A DNA stretch of 24,011 nt from an uncultured bacterium. Lineage in GTDB: Bacteria > Patescibacteriota > Patescibacteriia > UBA1558 > GWA2-36-10. The translations under genes were made by a program, and so were the position numbers. Under the pieces are notes generated by a model. The model was not told the origin of the DNA, did no database searches, and worked only from the letters and a program-made list of their open reading frames with translations. Position 1 is the first letter of the stretch; every line of letters begins with the position of its first letter. Shown here in pieces: positions 16,648-22,500 of the stretch. The stretch is from the NCBI GenBank assembly GCA_937870675.1, contig CALMZN010000060.1, positions 1 through 24,011 on the forward strand, written 5' to 3'.

Positions 16648-16754
16648 GTCATTCTGGAGGGAGCGTAGCGACCGATAGAATCTAAATCAATTTAACTAGT
16701 AGATTCTATCGCTCCCCAGCCGCTCGCGAGCAGCTGGGTTCGCTCCAGAATGAC
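16648..16754. repeat. Nested palindromic repeat, copy B (before thrS)
   Basis: Outer arms GTCATTCTGGAG (16648-16659) and CTCCAGAATGAC (16743-16754) are the same as in copy A at 8825-8928. So are the middle arms CGATAGAATCTA (16673-16684) and TAGATTCTATCG (16700-16711). The side hairpin differs (CCCAGC ... GCTGGG around 16715-16738). It lies between the T-box terminator and the thrS ATG, ending 14 bases from the start codon. Confidence 0.85.
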
Positions 16755-16781
16755 ATATATTTTTATACTTAGGTTAGAATT

Positions 16782-16811
16782 AAAAAATCCCAAAGAACAG
16801 CTGTTCTTGGG
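16782..16811 (-). terminator. Terminator hairpin of the T-box leader
   Basis: On the minus strand CCCAAGAAC pairs with GTTCTTTGGG around AGCT, with one bulged T, then a run of six T. Its 5' arm (16806-16811) is also the 3' arm of the antiterminator. Confidence 0.88.
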
Positions 16812-17004
16812 ACCCCTCATTGGTGGCAGGTCTTGCGGCCTGCCATCCGAACCCTGAACCATATGGTTTAGGGGAAGGATGGTTCCACCCAAGTTCTCTC
16901 CGTAGCTTCAGCGCAGGAGGGCACTTCATTATTTAGACTTAGTCGAGCTGGACTCGATCCAATAGTTAGGAGAATGCTTGGTGAACATTCCAATCGTCTA
17001 AAGC
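16782..17004 (-). promoter_or_regulatory. Threonine T-box riboswitch (thrS leader) with short Stem I
   Basis: The RNA runs from about 17004 down to 16782. A three-way domain is closed by TTTAGAC (17002-16996) with GTCTAAA (16938-16932). It has a hairpin GGAATG/CATTCT whose loop UUCACCAAG holds ACC, a Thr codon, at 16982-16980, followed by a purine; a second hairpin is TCGAG/CTCGA. A Stem III-like hairpin (CTCC/GGAG) comes next. The T-box core CTTGGG-TGGAACC-ATCC spans 16893-16877, matching the conserved UGGNACC bulge. CTTGGG can pair with CCCAAG (16811-16806) and ATCC with GGAT (16848-16845) to form an antiterminator. The same CCCAAG is the 5' arm of the terminator, so the two folds exclude each other, as in known transcriptional T-boxes. 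An extra hairpin (16825-16844) sits within the antiterminator. The T-box reading is seen in sequence; threonine specificity is inferred from ACC and thrS. Confidence 0.85.
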
Positions 17005-17011
17005 AAGTATA

Positions 17012-17040
17012 ATTATAGTCTATATTTAATGAGTTGTAAA
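17012..17040 (-). promoter_or_regulatory. Sigma70-type promoter for the T-box/thrS unit
   Basis: On the minus strand TTTACA (17040-17035), a 17-base spacer and a perfect TATAAT (17017-17012). Transcription should start near 17004, just ahead of the first T-box stem. Confidence 0.85.
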
Positions 17041-17070
17041 ATGGAAACCACCTGCGAGGTGGTGCCATTT
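17039..17070. repeat. Palindrome between the divergent thrS and pilin promoters
   Basis: AAATGG-aa-ACCACC (17039-17052), a 5-base loop, then GGTGGT-g-CCATTT (17058-17070). It touches the thrS -35 box and ends 10 bases before the pilin -35 box. No T run follows, so it is not a clear terminator; it may be an operator. Confidence 0.6.
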
Positions 17071-17080
17071 CGCAGGCGGG

Positions 17081-17109
17081 TTGACAGGATAGTTAAAACA
17101 TAATACTAT
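17081..17109 (+). promoter_or_regulatory. Promoter of the pilin-like gene
   Basis: Perfect -35 TTGACA (17081-17086), 17-base spacer, -10 TACTAT (17104-17109, 4 of 6). The expected start near 17116 leaves a leader of about 83 bases before the ATG at 17199. Confidence 0.75.
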
Positions 17110-17198
17110 ACCTTGTTCTTTCACAACTGCTGTTTTTTGGTGTTTTGAATAAACCAGATATCAAAAACAGCAAAACTCATGATAAAGGAGTGTGTGCA

Positions 17199-17660
17199 AT
17201 GAGCAATCGTAAGGGCTTCAGGGATCTACTGCCCGAGACACTGCTCGAACTCATGATTATCGTCGTGATTATCGGCATCCTGGCCGCGATCGCGATTCCG
17301 AGCTTCATCAACATGCAGGTTCGGGGAAAGGAGGCTGAGCTCAAGAATAACTGCGAGGCTGTGCAGTTCGCGGCCGAGAATTTTGCCGTCCAGAACAGCG
17401 GCGTGTACCCTAAATCGGTGAACGATGCGCTACCTTACGGCGTCACGATTATCAATCTGCTACCCGACGCTAGACTGCTGGAGAATCCGTTCACCAAGGT
17501 GGCGGACTCGCCGATTAACCTCAATGGCGAGCGGTCCTTGACGAGGGGTCAGGTCGGTTACAAGTCGCTCGATAAGAACGGCGATGGCGTGGTCGATGGT
17601 TACGAGATCACGGGCTTCGGCAAGGATGCTCAGATCATTTCGCTCACCAACTGCCAGTAG
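17199..17660 (+). CDS. Type IV pilin-like protein with altered processing site and EF-hand-type loop
   Basis: 153 residues. The ATG at 17199 is chosen because AAGGAG at 17185-17190 lies 8 bases ahead; the upstream in-frame TTG at 17145 has no such site. The N-terminus is pilin-like: a basic leader, K5-G6-F7, then the hydrophobic helix ELMIIVVIIGILAAIAIPSF (17-36). In typical pilins GF is followed at once by TLIE; here RDLLPE (8-13) lies between GF and TLLE, so Glu is not at +5 relative to the glycine. The rest has C52 and C152, possibly a disulfide, and DKNGDGVVDGYE (125-136), which fits the calcium-binding EF-hand loop. The tail resembles pilins of non-CPR phyla. GC content is well above the neighbours. 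It has its own promoter and terminator, and no other pilus gene is in the window. Pseudopilin is an alternative. Confidence 0.85.
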   Translation: MSNRKGFRDLLPETLLELMIIVVIIGILAAIAIPSFINMQVRGKEAELKNNCEAVQFAAENFAVQNSGVYPKSVNDALPYGVTIINLLPDARLLENPFTKVADSPINLNGERSLTRGQVGYKSLDKNGDGVVDGYEITGFGKDAQIISLTNCQ

Positions 17661-17740
17661 CGACAAGCTGCTGGTCGAAGCTCACGGGCGGTGCCTGCCT
17701 TTCGGGAGTAAGCTAGGTCTTTGGGCCTAGGGTCTTCGGG

Positions 17741-17790
17741 GCTCGGAATTTTTTCACCATCGTGGTGGGAGTTCCGAGCTCTGTTTTTTT
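17741..17790 (+). terminator. Intrinsic terminator of the pilin-like gene
   Basis: GCTCGGAA (17741-17748) pairs with TTCCGAGC (17772-17779), with an inner CACCA/TGGTG hairpin (17755-17767), followed by seven T. Just upstream CTAGG/CCTAG (17713-17730) forms a smaller hairpin in the GC-rich 3' region. Confidence 0.88.
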
Positions 17791-17810
17791 ATACAAAAAA
17801 AAGTTGGCCT

Positions 17811-17907
17811 TAACCCCTCCAACCTCCCCTTAACAGGGGAGGAAAATTTTTGAAAGTCTCATGTTAAGGGAGATTCAGGGGGTTAAATTCCCCCTTGTCA
17901 AAGGGGG
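17811..17907. repeat. C/G-run palindromic repeats, left of the DUF559 gene
   Basis: Two hairpins are present: CCTCCCC-TTAACA-GGGGAGG (17823-17842) and CCCCCTT/AAGGGGG (17890-17907). Between them, 17862-17885 is a direct copy, with 2 mismatches in 24, of 18362-18385 at the other side of the gene. The first hairpin region is a related copy in inverted orientation. Confidence 0.85.
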
Positions 17908-17950
17908 TTTGGGGCGTTAGAATAATATTAAGAAAAGAAAAGTGATTTTT

Positions 17951-18367
17951 ATGTCTATAAAAAATAATCGTGGTATTATTAATTACAATTTGGATTTAAA
18001 AAATTTTGCCAGGTCTAATAGAAAGAACCTCACTGTGGCAGAGGTGAAGATTTGGCAAGAAGTTTTATCTAATAAAAAAACAGGTTATAAATTTTTACGA
18101 CAAAAACCAATAGATAATTTTATTTTAGATTTTTATTGTTCAAAATTGTTATTGGCAATAGAAATAGATGGGGATAGTCATTATCAAAATAAAAATTATG
18201 ATTTATGTCGTACTCAAAAACTAAATAGCTCGGACATTAAAGTAATTAGGTACACAAACGATGAAGTTATAAATAATTCAGAAGGCGTATATCAAAATAT
18301 TTTAAAACAGATTGGTTTAAGAAAAAACGAGCTTAAAAAAAGACAAAACAAAAAGTCCCCCTGTTAA
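17951..18367 (+). CDS. DUF559 family, Vsr-like nuclease domain protein
   Basis: 138 residues from the ATG at 17951; a GTG at 17942 would add three residues and is less likely. Domain features in order are ARSNRKNLTVAEVKIWQ (about 21-37), GYKFLRQKPIDNFILDFYC (about 47-65) and LLAIEIDGDSHY (about 68-79), which together match the DUF559/Vsr-like PD-(D/E)XK fold. The likely metal-binding acids are the Asp of LDFYC and the Glu/Asp of IEIDG. A DNA-nicking or endonuclease function is inferred from the fold. Composition is very AT-rich, unlike the adjoining pilin gene. The last codons, for SPC and the stop, lie inside the right-hand C/G repeat, so gene and repeat form one unit. Possibly a mobile or repeat-associated gene; its cellular role is unknown. 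Confidence 0.85.
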   Translation: MSIKNNRGIINYNLDLKNFARSNRKNLTVAEVKIWQEVLSNKKTGYKFLRQKPIDNFILDFYCSKLLLAIEIDGDSHYQNKNYDLCRTQKLNSSDIKVIRYTNDEVINNSEGVYQNILKQIGLRKNELKKRQNKKSPC

Positions 18368-18385
18368 GGGGGATTTAGGGGGTTA
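18357..18385. repeat. C/G-run palindromic repeat, right of the DUF559 gene
   Basis: CCCCCT-GTTA-AGGGGG (18357-18372), followed by GATTTAGGGGGTTA. The stop codon of the DUF559 gene (18365-18367) lies within the loop and right arm. 18362-18385 is the direct partner of 17862-17885. Confidence 0.85.
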
Positions 18386-18395
18386 GGGTCAATCA

Positions 18396-19526
18396 TTATT
18401 CAATAATAATATGGTCTTTGAGTTTGGGCGCTGTTTTTACCCAAAAAGGATAAAATTTGACCTCTGCTTCTTCAATATTAAATTCGTCTTTCAAGTACTC
18501 TTTGATTTGCTCAGCGTTTAGGCCTACTAATCTTGATTTATCAATTAGCCAAGGATGACTGCTGGATTTTATTTTAGCTTCCAGTTCCACTTCTATTATG
18601 GCTTGGTTTTTGGCTACATCAATTTCGGATATTTTGTAAGTGTATTGATCGGGCAAAAATTCTATGACACTCTGGTCGCTAGCTAGCTGGGAGCTAAATT
18701 TTTTTTCAGCCAATTTATACAAATCAGCCATAGAAAAAACCAGTCCGTATATTGTCAATTTTTCTTTGATAGTCGCTTCGGGACTATTGTCATTGATGGC
18801 GCTAGAGCTGATAATTTCTTGCTTGATGAACAGACGGCCATCATCAATTTTTAAATCATCAGTCAATAAGCTATTTATTTTTTCCACACCTTGTTTTTTG
18901 GCTTCAGTCAGCAAATTATTTTGGGCAGTATCAATATTTTCTTTGGTCACTTTGTAGCCGGGTCGGCTTTCTTGCTTGAAGCCATTGGGAGCGGAAGCAT
19001 ATATCACATCCTGAAGTTGGGGCCAGAGACCGGGGATAGTCAGCTTTTCAATAGCGTCACTGACATAGTCAGCGCCAGATTGGTCAGCTTCAGCCCAAAC
19101 TTTGATTTGTCCGCCTTTTGGCACACTGACATTTTCAGAGATACGGTAAATTTTGCCAAGTTGAGTTAATAGGCGCGTAGTTTTTACTAGTGTTTGGTCT
19201 TTGCTGTATTTATTATAAATAATCACTTGACCACCGGCTTTTTCAGAAGGGATATTTTCACTGGTGCTGGGAGTGCTGGCCTCTAGCTCTAGATCGATAC
19301 TCATTATTTTTCCTAGTAAGGCCTCGGGGGAAATATTTTCAGTATTTTCGGCTTGGAGAGTAATGATTATTTGTTTATTTTGGTTCTCGGCTTGGCTAAA
19401 AATTTTGATAGTGGCCTTGGACATAGCAAAGTGCAGGATTAAAAAAATAGCTCCAATAGTCAACACCAAAAAGAAGCTAATAATTTTTACATAAATACTA
19501 TTTTTTGTTTTTATTTGGCTGGTCAT
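18396..19526 (-). CDS. Membrane-anchored extracytoplasmic protein, baseplate J-like
   Basis: 376 residues. A short basic cytoplasmic tail (to about 13) precedes one transmembrane helix at about 14-35 (IISFFLVLTIGAIFLILHF), so the rest should lie outside. The outer part begins SKATIKIFSQAE, has a GGQVIIYNKYSKDQTLVKTTR segment (about 98-118), then IYRISENVSVPKGGQIKVWAEADQSG and KLTIPGLWP. That order resembles proteins of Patescibacteria annotated as baseplate J/gp47-like, though no phage genes are near. The resemblance is from memory of the pattern, so the function stays unknown. The leader is very short: TATAAT at 19548-19543, then TTTAACAGGGTAAAT directly before ATG. Confidence 0.75.
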   Translation of the reverse strand: MTSQIKTKNSIYVKIISFFLVLTIGAIFLILHFAMSKATIKIFSQAENQNKQIIITLQAENTENISPEALLGKIMSIDLELEASTPSTSENIPSEKAGGQVIIYNKYSKDQTLVKTTRLLTQLGKIYRISENVSVPKGGQIKVWAEADQSGADYVSDAIEKLTIPGLWPQLQDVIYASAPNGFKQESRPGYKVTKENIDTAQNNLLTEAKKQGVEKINSLLTDDLKIDDGRLFIKQEIISSSAINDNSPEATIKEKLTIYGLVFSMADLYKLAEKKFSSQLASDQSVIEFLPDQYTYKISEIDVAKNQAIIEVELEAKIKSSSHPWLIDKSRLVGLNAEQIKEYLKDEFNIEEAEVKFYPFWVKTAPKLKDHIIIE

Positions 19527-19542
19527 ATTTACCCTGTTAAAT

Positions 19543-19548
19543 ATTATA
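19543..19548 (-). promoter_or_regulatory. -10 box for the 19526 gene with very short leader
   Basis: A perfect TATAAT on the minus strand lies 16 bases before the ATG, so the transcript would have only about 10 leader bases. The bases between are ATTTAACAGGGTAAAT, also found before thyX. No good -35 match (TAGCCG at 17 bases). Confidence 0.6.
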
Positions 19549-19550
19549 GC

Positions 19551-19576
19551 AAAAAAAATAGTTTTCGGCTATTTTT
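19551..19576 (-). terminator. Weak intrinsic terminator after dnaE
   Basis: On the minus strand AAATAG and CTATTT pair around CCGAAAA and are followed by a long T run. The hairpin starts at the dnaE stop codon. It is AT-rich and so may be leaky. Confidence 0.6.
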
Positions 19577-22500
19577 AACTATTTAATTCCCAAGCATCAG
19601 GACCCAAAAGCTGGCAAATTTCTTTTTTTAGTTTTTCATCTGGTAAAACTTTTAGGTTAGTTTTTAATTTTCGTGATTTGCCATTATTGATTTCCAAGTA
19701 GACCGGTGTATTGCCGGGTTTAGTTTCTAATATTTTTTTTATGGCTCCTAAGCCCTCTTTTTGGAATTTGGCTGGCAATTTTATCCACAGGCGGTGATTA
19801 ATTAGCTTACTGGATTGCCATTGCTTGATAGTTTGTTCATTGATTAATTCGGCGCTTTCAGCCAAAATTTTGGGCTGGCCGTCTTTTTCAGTGACGCGCC
19901 CGTGGATCAAAATTTTGGCCTCATCCTTCCATAAGCCGAAAGTTTTTTCCAAAGTTTTGGGGAAAATAAGCGCTTCACAAGAGCCAAAAGAGTCCTCTAG
20001 TCCGACAAAAAGCATATTTTGTCCCTTGTGGGTTATTTTTTTTTGTATGGTAGTGATAATGCCAGCCACAGTCACTTCTTGTCCGTCGCGATTTTTGAGT
20101 TGTGGTAGCCGGACAACATGTTGTGGCAAAATATCCAAGTATTCTTTGAAAGGATGGTTGCTGATATAGAGGCCGAGCAGTTCTTTTTCCCAAGTTAGTT
20201 TGATGTTGCTTTCGGCGTCTGGAAATTGGTTTAATTTCAAAGAAAAAATAGGAGCGGCCAGTGGCAAATCAGCAAAAAGATTGTTTTGACCACTGGAGTG
20301 ATCATTTTGCACTCTTTTGTGAAATTCCAAAAGCTTATCAAGGTTGCCCAAGGCCTGTCCGCGAGTAATAAAGGAATCAAAAGCGCCGGCTTTGATCAAA
20401 CTTTCTAATGATTTTTTATTCAAGTCCTTATCTTTGATGCGCATCAGAAAATCTTCCATTGATTTGTAAGGGCCACGCTCTTTTCTTTCGCGGATTATTT
20501 CTTTGGCAATATGTTTGCCGACATTTTTTACGGCCTTCAAGCCAAAGCGCATTTTATTTTTTATTTGCGGATCTTTGCTCATGACTACTGTGAAGTCGCT
20601 GAAGCTTTCATTGATATCTGGTGGCAACACCTCAATGCCAATTTTGCGACACTCGTTGATTTCGATCGTGATACGGTCAATATTATTTTGATCAGAAGTA
20701 AGCAAGGCCGCCATGAAGGCCTCGGTGTGGTTGGCTTTGAGATAGGCGGTCTGGTAGGCGATCATGGCATAGCAAGCGGCGTGCGATCGATTGAAACCAT
20801 AACGGGCAAAAGGCAAAATAAATTCCCAGATTTTTTCCGCGGTTTTTTTGTCAATGCCGTTTTTGGACATGCCGGCTATCATCGCTACTTCTTGCTCTAC
20901 CAAGAGTTCTTTGATTTTTTTACCCACGGCTTTGCGTAAAACATCAGCTTGGCCATAGCTGAAGCCAGCCAAATCACTGGCAATGCGCATGATTTGCTCT
21001 TGGTAAATGGCAATGCCGTAGGTATTTTTCAAAATTGGTTCCAAGCGAGGATGCAAATAAGTAATTTTTTTGCGACCATGTTTACCTTCAATAAAATCAG
21101 GAATAAATTCCATTGGACCAGGGCGATAGAGCGAGACCATGGCAATGATGTCTTCTAGCTCAGTGGGTACTAATTGTTTTAGGTAGCGCTTCATACCGCC
21201 GGACTCTAGCTGGAAAACGCCGATTGTTTCACCGCGTTGTAAAAGTTCAAAACTTTTTTTGTCGTCCAAAGGAATATTATCTAAATCTATTTTTATTTTT
21301 TTGGTGGCTTCAATAATATCAATGGCTTGCTCAATGATGGTCAAATTTTTTAAGCCCAAAAAGTCCATTTTTAGCAAGCCAAGATCTTCAATCGGATGTA
21401 AAGAATATTGGGAAATAATAGTTTTGTCGTCAGAGCTGGCGTATTGGATGGGTACGTGGTTGACCAGGGGCTCTTTGGTAATCAAAACACCGCAGGCATG
21501 GGTAGAAGTGTGACGAGCTAGACCTTCCAATTTTTTGGCCATATCCAGCAATCTTTGGGCTTCGGGGTCTTCATTATAGAGGTGCTTGATTTCTTCCACA
21601 GTGCTTAAGGCCTCTTTCAAAGACATAAACATGGGTATCATTTTGGCTACTTGATCACAATAGCTGTAGCTATAGCTCAAAACTCGGCCGACATCGCGGA
21701 TAGCGGCCCGGGCCGCCATAGTACCAAAAGTGATTATTTGGGCCACATGGTCTTTGCCGTATTTATTTTCCACATATTGAATAACAGCATCGCGTCCAGT
21801 GTCGGCAAAATCCATATCAATATCAGGCATGGAAACACGCTCAGGGTTTAGGAATCTTTCAAAAAGCAAGTCGTATTTGATGGGGTCAATATTGGTGATG
21901 CCAATCAAGTATGACACCAAACTGCCAGCGGCTGAACCGCGGCCCGGCCCGACGATTATTTTGTTATTCTTGGCCCAGTTGACAAAATCTTGAACAATTA
22001 GAAAATAAGCGGCATAGCCAGTGCGTTCAATGACTGACAGCTCATATTGCAATCGTTCGGCAATATTTTTTGGCAATTCTTCCAATTTTTTTCCGAATCT
22101 TTTTTCAATACCCAAACAAGATAAGCGCTCCAATTCTTTTTCGGGAGTAACTCCGCTTGGCAAATCGTATGTTGGTAATTGTATTTTGCCTAATTCTATT
22201 TCTACATTACAGCGCTCGGCAACTTTGAGACAGTTGTCCATGACTTCGGGAGTGTCAATGAAAAAGTCGCGCATCATACTTTCAGAAAACATGGAAAAAT
22301 CTTCGCCCAAATAGGACAGGCGGTTTTGGTCGGATTGTTTTTGTTTGGTTTGGATACAAAGCAAGACATCTTGAGCTTGATCGTCAGTACTTTTTACATA
22401 GTGGATGTCGTTGGTGGCAATAAGCGGTACATTATATTTTTTAGCCAGAGCCACCATTCCTTGATTGGCAATGTTTTGGTCAGTATTACGACGGTTTTGT

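Noticed and set aside
16782..17004. Reading the leader RNA as RNase P RNA, 6S RNA, tmRNA or SRP RNA
   Set aside because: None of the conserved cores of those RNAs was found, whereas the UGGAACC bulge, competing hairpins and downstream synthetase fit a T-box.
16692..17068. Two minus-strand open frames of 66 codons over the thrS leader
   Set aside because: They cross the stems of the T-box and the palindromic repeat, have no ribosome site, and give non-protein-like composition. The RNA structure explains the sequence better.
17145..17198. TTG start 54 bases upstream for the pilin-like gene
   Set aside because: AAGGAG lies 8 bases before the ATG at 17199, and the longer form would give an atypical leader before KGF.
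18396..19526. Prophage remnant suggested by the baseplate J-like resemblance
   Set aside because: The protein has a membrane anchor and there are no capsid, tail, integrase or lysis genes nearby. Such proteins are common chromosomal surface proteins in Patescibacteria.
20511..20939. 142-codon plus-strand frame inside dnaE
   Set aside because: It mirrors the conserved polymerase coding sequence, and its composition is that of an antisense shadow.
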